From Bifidobacterium primatium (lineage in GTDB: Bacteria > Actinomycetota > Actinomycetes > Actinomycetales > Bifidobacteriaceae), in the NCBI RefSeq assembly GCF_002802875.1, contig NZ_PEBI01000004.1, positions 186,001-250,000 of the forward strand: 64,000 nucleotides of DNA, given 5' to 3'. The notes under the pieces are model-generated. The model ran no database searches. It had not been told where the DNA came from and was given only the letters and a program-made list of their open reading frames with translations. How positions within the stretch are numbered: position 1 is the first letter of the stretch; each line of letters starts with the position of its first letter. Position numbers and translations under genes: made by a program. Below, piece after piece: positions 18,595 through 27,816 of the stretch.

Positions 18595-20346
18595 TCACGC
18601 CGCTTCGCAGGCGGCGACGAGCTGTTCGAGGCTCTGGCTGCCGAAGAGGATGTCGCCGCCGTTGATGGTGGTGGCGGGCACGCTCATGATCTTGCGTTCC
18701 TTGCGAATCTCGGGGAAGAGCCCGAGGTCGATCATTTCGGCGGTGACGTTGGGGTTCATCGCGGCCATATGCTGGCAGGCGGCGACCACGTCGGGGCAGA
18801 AGTGGCAGGTGAGCGAGACGCCGATCTCGATGTGCGTTTCGGGCAGGGCCTTGATGCGTTCGGCGAGCTGCGGGTCCACGGCCTGACCGGGACCGGCGAT
18901 GTTGTAGACGCCGAGCACGAGCGAGTTGACCTCGTGGCCGGTGGGGATGCCGCTGTACTTGACGCCGGTGTATTCGCCGTCCTTGTCGAGAAGCACGAAG
19001 ACCGGGTAGCGTACGATGGCGGCCTTGTCGATGATGGCCTTGCCTTCCGCCGAGTCGGCGGCGACGCTGCGATAATGCAGGTGCGCGTGCATGGAGGCGA
19101 ATTCCTTGGCGAAGCTGGCGAGCTCGATGCTTGGCTGGCCGCCGTCGTCGACCTGCAGGAGGGTGACGTCCTCGGTGAGACGGTTGAAGATGCCTGCGAG
19201 CTGCTGCTTCATTTCGGCGCTGAACCATACGCCCTTGTGCTGGGGCACGGACGGGGTGTCTGCGATGGCGCTGGTCTGGCCGACGGTGGCGGAGCCCTGC
19301 GGCTTGGCGGAGGACTTCGACGCGGACTTCGCGGCCGTTTTGCCTTCGTCGGTCGCAGCGGCCTTGGCCTTAGTCTGCTTGGGCACGACGGGGATGCCGA
19401 GGCGCTTCTTCTCGGCGGTCACGTATTCCTCGGCGCCGGTGGCGGCGGTGGCGCCGTCGGCCGCGGCGGTGACGATCTGGCGCAGCGGCTTGGAGACGAC
19501 GTCGCCGGCGGCGAACACGCCGGGGATGTTGGTGCGCTGCCAGGAGTCCACGGTGATGTAGCCGCGCTCATCCTTGGCGAGCGCGTCGAGGCCGGTGGTT
19601 TCGGGCGTGGTGCCCACGTAGATGAACATGCCGAACACGTTGTCGCCGTCCTCGACGTGGTAGTGGGTCTTCTCGCCGGTCTTGTTGTTCACGAACGTGG
19701 CGTCGGTGAGGTAGTCGTCGCCGGCGAGCGACTCGACCTCGGTGTTGTAGAGCACTTCGACCTTGGGGTTGTCGAGCGCGCGGGCGGCGGTGAGCGGTGG
19801 GCAGCTGAACTGCGAGCCGCGCACGAGCACGGTGACCTTGCGGGCGTAGCGGGTGAGGTAGTCGGCCTCCTCGGCCGCAGCGAATCCGCCACCGACGACG
19901 AACACCTGCAGTCCGCTGAACAGTTCGCCGTCGCAGGTGGAGCAGTAGGCCACTCCCCTGCCGCGCAGCTCCTGCTCGCCGGGGATGCCGAGCTGCCGCG
20001 GCTGCGCGCCGGATGCGATGATGACGGCACGCGCCCTGTAGTCGCCCTTGTTGCCGTGCAGCACCTTGACGTCGCCGTCGAGTTCGTAGGAGGTGACGTC
20101 GTCGTGGGCGATCTCGACGCCGAAGCCTTCGGCCTGCTGCTTCATGAGGTTCATGAGGGCGGTGCCCTCGATCTCCTTGACGGCCGGATAGTTGACGACG
20201 ACGGATGTGGTGGTGACCTGGCCGCCGACCTGGTCCTTCTCGATGATCAGGGTGTCCATGGTGGCGCGGCCTGCGTAGATGCCGGCCGAGAGTCCGGCCG
20301 GGCCGCCGCCGACGATGATGACGTCGTAGATGTGTTCGTTGGTCAT
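18595..20346 (-). CDS. Alkyl hydroperoxide reductase-type flavoprotein: thioredoxin reductase domain fused to C-terminal AhpF-like thiol domain
   Basis: 583 residues. The first 310 are a thioredoxin-reductase fold: FAD site VIIVGGGPAGLSAGIYAGR, redox-active CSTC in YCSTCDGE, NADPH site VVGGGFAAAEEADYL and FAAGDVVSKPLRQIVTAA. A Lys/Ala/Ser-rich linker (about 340-385) follows. The last 190 residues are like the N-terminal double-thioredoxin domain of AhpF, with the redox pair CHFC in SLTCHFCPDVVAACQ. The domain order is thus the reverse of classical AhpF. With AhpC just upstream it should pass electrons from NAD(P)H to peroxides. NADH versus NADPH preference is not clear. Confidence 0.9.
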   Translation of the reverse strand: MTNEHIYDVIIVGGGPAGLSAGIYAGRATMDTLIIEKDQVGGQVTTTSVVVNYPAVKEIEGTALMNLMKQQAEGFGVEIAHDDVTSYELDGDVKVLHGNKGDYRARAVIIASGAQPRQLGIPGEQELRGRGVAYCSTCDGELFSGLQVFVVGGGFAAAEEADYLTRYARKVTVLVRGSQFSCPPLTAARALDNPKVEVLYNTEVESLAGDDYLTDATFVNNKTGEKTHYHVEDGDNVFGMFIYVGTTPETTGLDALAKDERGYITVDSWQRTNIPGVFAAGDVVSKPLRQIVTAAADGATAATGAEEYVTAEKKRLGIPVVPKQTKAKAAATDEGKTAAKSASKSSAKPQGSATVGQTSAIADTPSVPQHKGVWFSAEMKQQLAGIFNRLTEDVTLLQVDDGGQPSIELASFAKEFASMHAHLHYRSVAADSAEGKAIIDKAAIVRYPVFVLLDKDGEYTGVKYSGIPTGHEVNSLVLGVYNIAGPGQAVDPQLAERIKALPETHIEIGVSLTCHFCPDVVAACQHMAAMNPNVTAEMIDLGLFPEIRKERKIMSVPATTINGGDILFGSQSLEQLVAACEAA

Positions 20347-20403
20347 GGTTTGCTTTTGCCTTTGCTGATGAAACGGCTGATGGGAGAAATGACTGGAATT
20401 GTC

Positions 20404-20436
20404 AAAAAGGCGCTCGAATACGATTCGGGCGCCTTG
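20404..20436 (-). terminator. Hairpin between ahpC and the reductase gene
   Basis: On the minus strand AAGGCGCCCGAAT and ATTCGAGCGCCTT form a long stem with a CGT loop, followed by TTTG. It lies 43 nt after the ahpC stop and would terminate part of the transcripts, giving more AhpC than reductase. Confidence 0.75.
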
Positions 20437-20478
20437 AGGAAACTATCGATTATCTACAATCAAGCGATCATCGAAAAA

Positions 20479-21045
20479 TCAGATCTTGCCGACGAGGTCG
20501 AGGCTCGGGGCGATGGTGTCCTCGCCCGGGTGCCAGTTGGCCGGGCACACCTTGTCACCGTGCTCGCGGACGAACTTGGCGGCCTCAAGCGTGCGGAGGA
20601 TCTCCTCGGCGTTGCGGCCGATGCCGTTGTCGTTAATGGTGTAGGACTTGATCTTGCCGTCAGGGTCGATGATGAACACGCCGCGGAAGGCCAGGCCGGC
20701 CTCCTCGTCGAGCACGCCGAAGAAGCGGGCGAGCTTGCCGGCCGGGTCGGCGAGCATCGGGTACTTGACCTTGGCGATGGTGTCGGTGGCCTCGGCCCAG
20801 GCCTTGTGCACGAATTCGGTGTCTTCGGAGACGGAGTAGACCTCGGCGTCGGCATCCTTGAATTCGGCGTAGTGGTCGGCCAGGTCGCCCAGCTCGGTCG
20901 GGCAGACGAAGGTGAAGTCGGCCGGGTAGAAGAAGACGACGGACCAGTGGCCCAGCAGGTCCTGCTTGGAGACGGTCTCGATTTCGCCGTCGTGGTAGGC
21001 GTTGACGGTGAAGTCCTCGAGTTCGGTGTTGATGAAGTTGCCCAT
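20479..21045 (-). CDS. ahpC: Alkyl hydroperoxide reductase subunit C (typical 2-Cys peroxiredoxin)
   Basis: 188 residues. The peroxidatic Cys lies in FYPADFTFVCPTELGDL (about residue 47) and the resolving Cys in GDKVCPANWHPGED (about 166). The C-terminal LDLVGKI tail matches oxidation-sensitive AhpC proteins. It reduces hydrogen peroxide, organic peroxides and peroxynitrite and is recycled by the reductase encoded next. The start MGNFINTELEDF is preceded by AAAGGAC; earlier in-frame codons add nothing family-like. Confidence 0.95.
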   Translation of the reverse strand: MGNFINTELEDFTVNAYHDGEIETVSKQDLLGHWSVVFFYPADFTFVCPTELGDLADHYAEFKDADAEVYSVSEDTEFVHKAWAEATDTIAKVKYPMLADPAGKLARFFGVLDEEAGLAFRGVFIIDPDGKIKSYTINDNGIGRNAEEILRTLEAAKFVREHGDKVCPANWHPGEDTIAPSLDLVGKI

Positions 21046-21195
21046 GCGATGTCCTTTCTGCGCAACTACGCGGCCGCGATTCCGCAGCCCTGTGCTATCC
21101 GCCTTCCAGTGTATCCGCCGGGGATTCACCCTCGGCGCAACAACACCGGGACACGCGGCGAATCATGAGCAACATCACATTAGCCGGCGGACGCA

Positions 21196-21240
21196 TAAAA
21201 AGGCCCACACTCCCCTGTTTGCGTTCGGGGATGCGGGCCT
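21196..21240 (-). terminator. Terminator after argH
   Basis: On the minus strand AAGGCCCGCATCCCC and GGGGAGTGTGGGCC form the stem, followed by five T residues, about 50 nt past the argH stop. The same hairpin, slightly changed, follows argG at 37124-37158. Confidence 0.85.
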
Positions 21241-21288
21241 TCATGGTCTTCCCGGTCTTCTCGGAATCCTTCGAATCCTATGAAGCGA

Positions 21289-22767
21289 CTAGCGCAGCAG
21301 CTCGCTCGGGGCCTTGTATGCGGTGCCGTCGGAACGGGAGTCGGCGAACAGCTTGAGCGGTTCGATGGTGGCCTTGGCGTCGACGATCTGCTCGCGCACG
21401 CAGCCGTAGGCGGTGCCGCCCTTGCCGTTGCGGGAGTTGACGGAGCCGCGGCTGGAGAGCACCTCGCGCACGCCGGGGGCCTTCTCCTCGGGCAGGAATT
21501 CGGCGAATGTCTCGGCGAAGTCCTTGTCGGTGAGGTCCCACAGCTCCTGGCCGCGGTTTTCGGCGATCTTCACGCAGGCGCCGGAGAGCTCGTGCGCGTG
21601 GCGGAACGGCACGCCGTTCTTGACGAGCCATTCGGCGATGTCGGTGGCGAGGGCGAAGCCGGTGGGGGCCTCTGCCTCGAGACGCTTGTCGTCGAAGCGC
21701 ATGGTGGCGACCATGCCGGTGAAGGCGGGCAGCAGCACCTCGAGCGTGTCGACCTGGTCGAACACGGCTTCCTTGTCCTCCTGCAGGTCGCGGGCGTATG
21801 CGGTGGGCAGGCCCTTGAGCGTGGCAAGCAGGCCGGTCAGGTCGCCGATGAGGCGGCCGGACTTGCCGCGGGCGAGCTCGGCGATGTCGGGGTTCTTCTT
21901 CTGCGGCATGATGGAGGAACCGGTGGAGTAGGCGTCGTCGAGCTTGACGAACGCGAACTCCTGCGTGTTCCAGATGATAATCTCCTCGGAAAGGCGGGAG
22001 ATGTCGACGCCGGTCATGGCGGCGATGAACGCGAACTCCGCCACGCAGTCGCGGGCGGCGGTGCCGTCGATGGAGTTGTCGGTCACGCGGGAGAAGCCGA
22101 GCTCGCGGGCCACGGCCTGCGGGTCGAGACCGAGTGTGTTGCCGGCGAGCGCGCCGGAGCCGTACGGGCTGGCGTCGATGCGCTTGTCCCAGTCGATGAA
22201 GCGCTGGATGTCGCGGATGAGCGGCCAGGCGTGGGCCATGAGCTGGTGGGCGAGCAGCACCGGCTGGGCGTGCTGCATGTGGGTGCGGCCGGGCATGACG
22301 GTGTGGCCGGCGGCCTCGGACTGCTTGATGATGGCGCTGACGAGCTTGATGAGCTCGCCGACGATCACGCGGGAGTGGCGGCGCAGCCACATGCGGATGA
22401 GGCAGGCGATCTGGTCGTTGCGGGAGCGGCCGGCGCGCAGCTTGCCGCCGAGTTCGTCGCCGGCGATTTCGATGAGTCCGCGCTCAAGGGCCGTGGCCTC
22501 GTCCTCGTCGTCTTCGATGGGGGCGAATTCGCCGGAGTCGACGCGGCGCTGCAGTTCGTCGAGGGCATCCTCCATGCGCTTGAGCTCGTCGTCGGTGAGC
22601 AGGCCGGCACGACCGAGGGCGCGGGCGTGGGCACGCGAACCGGCGATGTCGTCGTCGGCCAGTCGCCAGTCGAACTGCGTGGACTTGCTCAGTCGGGCCA
22701 GTTCGGGCGAGGGACCGGAGGTGAAGCGGCCGCCCCACAGGGCGAGGTGTTCGGACTGTTCGGTCAT
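21289..22767 (-). CDS. argH: Argininosuccinate lyase
   Basis: 492 residues, last step of arginine synthesis (argininosuccinate to arginine and fumarate). The superfamily signature [12 protein letters not shown] is present with its catalytic Ser. Other hallmarks are [14 protein letters not shown] at the N-terminus, [26 protein letters not shown] (catalytic His) and [11 protein letters not shown]. It is separated from argG, its usual neighbour, by the CRISPR-Cas island, so it must have its own promoter in the leader region with the 22801-22844 hairpin. Confidence 0.96.
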   Translation of the reverse strand: MTEQSEHLALWGGRFTSGPSPELARLSKSTQFDWRLADDDIAGSRAHARALGRAGLLTDDELKRMEDALDELQRRVDSGEFAPIEDDEDEATALERGLIEIAGDELGGKLRAGRSRNDQIACLIRMWLRRHSRVIVGELIKLVSAIIKQSEAAGHTVMPGRTHMQHAQPVLLAHQLMAHAWPLIRDIQRFIDWDKRIDASPYGSGALAGNTLGLDPQAVARELGFSRVTDNSIDGTAARDCVAEFAFIAAMTGVDISRLSEEIIIWNTQEFAFVKLDDAYSTGSSIMPQKKNPDIAELARGKSGRLIGDLTGLLATLKGLPTAYARDLQEDKEAVFDQVDTLEVLLPAFTGMVATMRFDDKRLEAEAPTGFALATDIAEWLVKNGVPFRHAHELSGACVKIAENRGQELWDLTDKDFAETFAEFLPEEKAPGVREVLSSRGSVNSRNGKGGTAYGCVREQIVDAKATIEPLKLFADSRSDGTAYKAPSELLR

Positions 22768-22800
22768 GGATGCTCTCCTTCTGTCATCGTGGACATGCGT

Positions 22801-22844
22801 GTACGCGCGTGCGTATGCGTAGATGCGAACGCACGCGCGTGTAC
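22801..22844. promoter_or_regulatory. GC-rich hairpin in the argH leader
   Basis: GTACGCGCGTGCGT and ACGCACGCGCGTGTAC form long complementary arms about 35 bp upstream of the argH start. It could be a leader hairpin that controls argH, now that the gene is cut off from argG. No clear ArgR box is visible next to it. Confidence 0.5.
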
Positions 22845-22889
22845 GAAGCTGTTTGCAAGGCTATCAGCGTATGGCTACATAGGGTCGGT

Positions 22890-23270
22890 TTGCGGCGGAA
22901 TGCGAGACGCGTTCGATGCAGCCGTTCCACGGCCAGGTCCCACGGCACGGAACGTGACAATTCCCCGTATCGTCGTTTCGTGGCATGGTTCCTTATCACG
23001 GAGCGAAAGAATCCCCGGCATCGTCGTCCCATGGCACGACTTCTTGTCATGGAACGGCATAACATGCGTTCCTTGTTCCTCCCTGCCACCGATATCCGTC
23101 ACGGAACGTGGCGATTCCTGAAATCGTCGCTCCCTGCCATCATCCTCTGTCACGGAACGACAATCCCCTCACCATCGCCACTCCCTGCCACAAATCAGCG
23201 GCGCGGAACACCAGTTTCGCCCAAATCATCCTTCCCTGCCACAATCCACGCAAGTCAGGCAGCCATCATC
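22890..23270. repeat. Degenerate tandem repeat, 51-bp period, about seven units
   Basis: Copies of a CACGGAACG-like block start at 22946, 22997, 23048, 23100, 23151 and 23202 (spacing 51, 51, 52, 51, 51), with a weaker copy near 22895. About 30 bp into the better units is a second block, CTCCCTGCCA. The DNA between blocks is variable. The period is a multiple of three and several frames are open, but no frame has a ribosome site or family match, so I treat it as non-coding. Single copies of the motif (GGCACGGAAT, TTCCGTGTCA) recur at about 23315 and 23347. Confidence 0.65.
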
Positions 23271-23390
23271 GTTGAAATTTCAACGATTCTACCGGTAACA
23301 ACAAGCTGAAACCTGGCACGGAATCCTCAACCAACGTGATATCGAATTCCGTGTCATGTTCTTCGTCCACTTTGAAGCCTCGTCATTTTT

Positions 23391-23600
23391 TCAGTCGGTC
23401 TTCGGCTTCTTGCGCGGCCGACCCCCACCAACGCCACGCCCGGGACGAGCGGCATTCCACGCGTCGATGGTTTCTTCTTTCCAGCCTCGGGTACGTCCTA
23501 TCATGACGTCCGGTTCAGGAAGCTTATAGGCACTGACGGCAGACGTGGCTATGCCAAGCTTATTGGCGACATCGGTGACGCCGAGATAATGAATGGTCAT
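23391..23600 (-). CDS. Small helix-turn-helix DNA-binding protein at the distal end of the CRISPR array
   Basis: 69 residues: MTIHYLGVTDVANKLGIATSAVSAYKLPEPDVMIGRTRGWKEETIDAW is a complete small helix-turn-helix with a beta wing, similar in layout to AlpA/excisionase-like or MerR-like N-terminal domains. The C-terminus is a basic GRGVGGGRPRKKPKTD tail. GGAGGAAAG just before the ATG at 23600 fixes the start. It ends 55 bp from the array's last, decayed repeat. It could be a phage- or plasmid-derived regulator; no evidence links it to CRISPR control. Confidence 0.75.
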   Translation of the reverse strand: MTIHYLGVTDVANKLGIATSAVSAYKLPEPDVMIGRTRGWKEETIDAWNAARPGRGVGGGRPRKKPKTD

Positions 23601-23655
23601 CTTTCCTCCTTCATATAAGCAATTATGACGTATCAATTTACCGAAAAATATTCTG

Positions 23656-26600
23656 TCCTCAACGAATCTCTAGAGATAAGAATCCAGAGATTATTCCTTG
23701 ACTGGGCATCCGTCGCGGTCGCATTCTCCTCAATGAAGCTCTAGAGATGGGGTGGGTCAGGTCGTGGCATTTCGTCCCGCCGAATCTTCAATGAAGCTCT
23801 GGAGCTAAGACCCTAAAGATTACGCCGGTGGTGTCGACCTGGGTGATGAGCGGCTCTCCTCAATGAAGCAAGCTCGAGAGATCGTCTTGGGCGCGATTGG
23901 CGCGGCCTGAATGTCCTGTCCTCAATAAAGCTCCAAAGCTAAAGCTCTAGAGAGCATTGCCGGCATCGACGACCAATGGCACGTGTTCGATTCTCAATGA
24001 AGCTCTAAAGCTAAGACTCTAGAGATCAGCAGTCGGCATCGAGTTCGGCGAGCTTGGCGAGCTCTCCTCAATGAAGCTCTAGAGCCAAGGCTCCAGAGAT
24101 GGCCGAGCGCACACCGGTAACGTTCCTCGCAAGTGCTTCCTCAATGAAGCTCTAGAACTAAGGCTCTAGAGATGTCGGTGACCTTGCAGCGGAGTCCACC
24201 CTCGACGCGTCCTCAATGAAGCTCCAGGGCTAAGGCTCTAGAGATATTGGTTCTCCTCGGGAGGTCCGTGACACATGAACACTCCTCAATGAAGCTCTAG
24301 AGATGGGCTGGATGGTCAGCTGGTATTCGACCTTCTGTCCAGGTCCTCAATGAAGCCCTAGAACTAAGGCTCTAGAGATAAGGCTCAGGCCGCTTCCATG
24401 GGCCTCGAAAAGCATCCTCAATGAAGCCCTAGAGCTAAGGCTCCAGAGATTGTTCGCGGGTTCGGTGCCCTCGCTGCTGGTGAGCTCTCCTCAATGAAGC
24501 TCTAGAGCTAAGGCTCCAGAAATCATGGAACGAGGGCGCGTATTCGTGTTTCATCCGCCATCCTCAATGAAGCTCTAGAGCTAAGGCTCTAGAGATATCC
24601 CGCCGGTCTTGAGGGCATACACGTCGTCCTTTCCTCAATGAAGCCTTAGAGCCAAGGCTCTAGAGATCGTTGTTCGTGGGTTGGGTGAGAACAAAGATCC
24701 CCGTTCCTCAATAAAGCTCTAGAGCTAAGGCCCTAGAAATCAGGTAGATGCCGAACTCCACGTTCTGGCCCGCGTCTCCTCAATGGAGCTCTAGAGTCAA
24801 GACTCTAGCGATCTGCCCCCACAGAATCTTCTCGCCCTTGTACCGGCCCAGTCCTCAATGAAGCTCTAGAGCCGAGGCTCCAGAGATGGATGCCCTGCGC
24901 GCCGGACAGATCAGTGACGAACGTTCCTCAATGAAGCTCTAGAGCTGAGGCTCCAGAGATGTCGAGAAGATCACGCAGATTGGACGATTCGTCGGATCCT
25001 CAATGCATCTCTAGAGCCGAGGCTCTAGAGATGCGTTGCTCGTGTATCGGACGTTGAGAACGCCCTCTCCTCAATGAAGCTCCAGAGATCCCATCTTGCG
25101 GTAGGACGGGTTGCCTGCGTTTTCTCCCCTCAATGAAGCTCTAGAGCTGAGGCTCTAGAGATGCCGCCGAGTATTGGCGGCTTTCCGCGCCGGTCGTTCC
25201 TCAATGAAGCTCTAAAGCCGAGGCTCTAGAGATGTCGAGGTCAAGGTCGCCTTCCTTGCCGAGCAGGGGTCCTCAATGAAGCTCTAGAGATCCGACCTGC
25301 TCAGTCTGTGGACCGCCCTGATTCTCTTCTCAACGAAGCTCTAGAGATGAGGTCGTCGAGGCGGTTCCAGTATTCGTCCCCGATTCCTCAATGAAGGTCT
25401 AGAGCCGAGGATCTAGAGATACGAAACCGGCCGAGGGCTGACATGGCGCGAGCCGCTCCTCAATGAAGCTAGAGCTAAGACTCTAGAAATCGTCCTTGGG
25501 GCCCTTGAGGTTGAGCTTCTTCACTCCTCAATGAAGCTCTAGAGCTAACAGCTTGGACAGCGCGGCGGCGATGCCCTGAGCGCCTCATCAATGAAGCTCT
25601 AGAGCTGAGGCTCTAGAGTTGCGAGTTCGGCGGGCAGCTTGGGCTGGGTGGTCAGCTGTCCTCAATGAAGCTCTAGAGTTAGTTCGTACGGGTCGAAGCG
25701 GGCGACGCCCGAGAATCCTCAATGAAGCTCTAGAGCTGAGACTCTAGAGTTCCTGCATGAATCCCTGCTGCATGGTTTCGTCGGATACTCCTCAATGAAG
25801 CTCTAGAGCTGAGGCTCTAGAGTTCGCATTCACCGCGAATCGTCGGCGACCGGCCGCGATGTCCTCAATGAAGCTCTAGAGCTGAGGCTCTAGAGTTGAT
25901 GTCTGCAAGCGATGGAGGGTCATGCTTGGCCGCATCCTCAATGAAGCTCTAGAGCTGAGGCTCTAGAGTTAAGGCAACCTCATCGACGACGTCGTATTCA
26001 CCAAGGCTCCTCAATGAAGCTCTAGAGCTGAGGCTCTAGAGTTCGTGCAAAGGCTGACCGTATGAGCGAGGACCTGTTGTCCTCAATGAAGCTCTAGAGC
26101 TGAGGCTCTAGAGCTTTCGAGGAGCTTCTGCGACGTGTCGGAGGGGATGATTCCTCAATGAAGCGCTAGAGCTGAGGCTCTAGAGTTGCTGTCGCATATC
26201 AGTGACCCGGATGCCATCAAGCTCCTCAATGAAGCTCTAGAGCTGAGGCTCTAGAGTTAACCTGACGGCCACGGATGGCGGCACCGTCACCCTTCCTCAA
26301 TGAAGCTCTAGAGCTGAGGCTCTAGAGTTCTGAGCCTTCAGCGTGGCGTCGTTAAGGCTGATGCCTCCTCAATGAAGCTCTAGAGCTGAGGCTCTAGAGT
26401 TGAGTTATTCAGTTTGAAATGGTAGGTGATGTTGCTCTCCTCAATGAAGCTCTAGAGCTGAGGCTCTAGAGTTCGGCAGCAAGCGCGTACCCTACGCCGG
26501 CGTCATCAATCCTCAATGAAGCTCTAGAGCTGAGGCTCTAGAGTTTTCGGGGTTGGGCATGAGTGCGGCCGCGATCTCGTCTCCTCAATGAAGCTCTAGA

Positions 26601-27271
26601 GCTGAGGCTCTAGAGTTGGCGAAGCTGGGGTTGCCGTCCTTGCTGAGGCTTTTTCCTCAATGAAGCTCTAGAGCTGAGGCTCTAGAGTTCGTGTCGGCCA
26701 CGTCGATCATGCCGTTCGACCGCGTTCCTCAATGAAGCTCTAGAGCTGAGGCTCTAGAGTTCGCAATTGAGGCAGTAGCGTGGCGCGGGATTACGGGTTC
26801 CTCAATGAAGCTCTAGAGCTGAGGCTCTAGAGTTCCGAGTTGTTTATGGAGGGGGTGCCGTAGTTGATGCCTCCTCAATGAAGCTCTAGAGCTGAGGCTC
26901 TAGAGTTAATCTGCGCGTCGGAGCTGCTGATGGCGAACCCGTATCCTCAATGAAGCTCTAGAGCTGAGGCTCTAGAGTTCCGGTCGTCGCTCATTCACAC
27001 TGCGCGATTTGTGTCGGTCCTCAATGAAGCTCTAGAGCTGAGGCTCTAGAGTTATTTATTGGCGTGATCCTGGGCATCAGTACTGTTCATCCTCAATGAA
27101 GCTCTAGAGCTGAGGCTCTAGAGTTCGCTTATATACGCGGTAGACAGGTCCTCTATACGCGCTCCTCAATGAAGCTCTAGAGCTGAGGCTCTAGAGTTAA
27201 TCACGCGCTAACATGGGCCCATGGGTAGAAACGGATCCTCAATGAAGCTCTAGAGCTGAGGCTCTAGAGTT
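23656..27271 (-). CRISPR. Type I-G (I-U) CRISPR array, 52 repeats and 51 spacers by eye
   Basis: The repeat is 36 bp. On the plus strand it starts TCCTCAATGAAG, then two CTCTAGAG blocks around CTGAGG, ending TT. Read with the cas genes (minus strand) it forms a hairpin (CTCTAGAGC/GCTCTAGAG, loop CTCA) and ends GCTTCATTGAGGA. Spacers are 35-39 bp. The array abuts cas2 at its right end, which is therefore the leader end. Repeats from 25716 to 27271 are almost identical. Those from 23656 to about 25600 are degenerate, and seven (at 23727, 24283, 25068, 25270, 25327, 25525, 25659) are only 22 bp because one CTCTAGAG arm plus the loop is missing; 23857 is 26 bp and 25457 is 34 bp. The oldest repeat is 23656-23691. 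Confidence 0.98.
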
Positions 27272-27516
27272 CGTGGACAGTAAATAGCCTAGCACTATAG
27301 TCGTTTTTAGGAACGTTGCGAGAGGCTTCGAAAAACAAGGAAATCCAAAAGGGGGCTCCTGCTCCTGCCAAACGATATGCAGGGAATACCAGCCGCGAGA
27401 GCTGACTTGCAAAAGCCAAAGTGATTCAGCATTCGCAATATAGTTCATAGACGAAATGAATACTCTTTGAAGTTATCAACCATCTTCCACACATGGCCAA
27501 TCCCAAGATGAACGGC
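27272..27516 (-). promoter_or_regulatory. CRISPR leader
   Basis: 245 bp of AT-richer DNA between the last repeat and the cas2 stop. On the minus strand a -10-like TATAGT lies about 30 nt before the first repeat (ACGACTATAGTGCTAGG). No gene is supported here. It should carry the array promoter and the integration signals. Confidence 0.7.
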
Positions 27517-27813
27517 CTAAATAATTGTAGGAATTACCGTGTCTCGGTACCCTCGTTTGCCAAGAAACAGCATGGACTGTTCCGCCTGTTCGCTAAGTCC
27601 GAAATCGCAAATCAGTATCGAATCCGTAGCAGAGTCAAGTTCTTCCTCTATGGACGCCTGAACCTCCAACATCTTCGATGGACGTATCCGCAGCAGAAAC
27701 ACGCTGTACTGCAATCTCTCGCCATGACCCTGCAAAATTCGGGCAATGTGCGCTCTTCTTACGTCATCATTGACGTCGTATGCCACTAGGTAGCTCCTTT
27801 GTACCGCAGTCAT
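27517..27813 (-). CDS. cas2: CRISPR-associated endonuclease Cas2
   Basis: 98 residues. The ferredoxin-like fold begins YLVAYDVNDDVRRAHIARIL with the conserved Asp at the end of the first strand. LQYSVFLLRI is the second strand, and SILICDFG the later one. With Cas1 it forms the spacer-integration complex. Last gene of the cas operon, 3 bp after cas4-cas1 and next to the array leader. Confidence 0.95.
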   Translation of the reverse strand: MTAVQRSYLVAYDVNDDVRRAHIARILQGHGERLQYSVFLLRIRPSKMLEVQASIEEELDSATDSILICDFGLSEQAEQSMLFLGKRGYRDTVIPTII

Positions 27814-27816
27814 GGC

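Noticed and set aside
22770-23309. 179-codon plus-strand frame across the 51-bp repeats
   Set aside because: Several frames on both strands are open here because the period is a multiple of three; no ribosome site or recognisable domain.
27272-27516. Additional small cas gene between array and cas2
   Set aside because: Short frames exist but lack ribosome sites, and the position is that of the leader.
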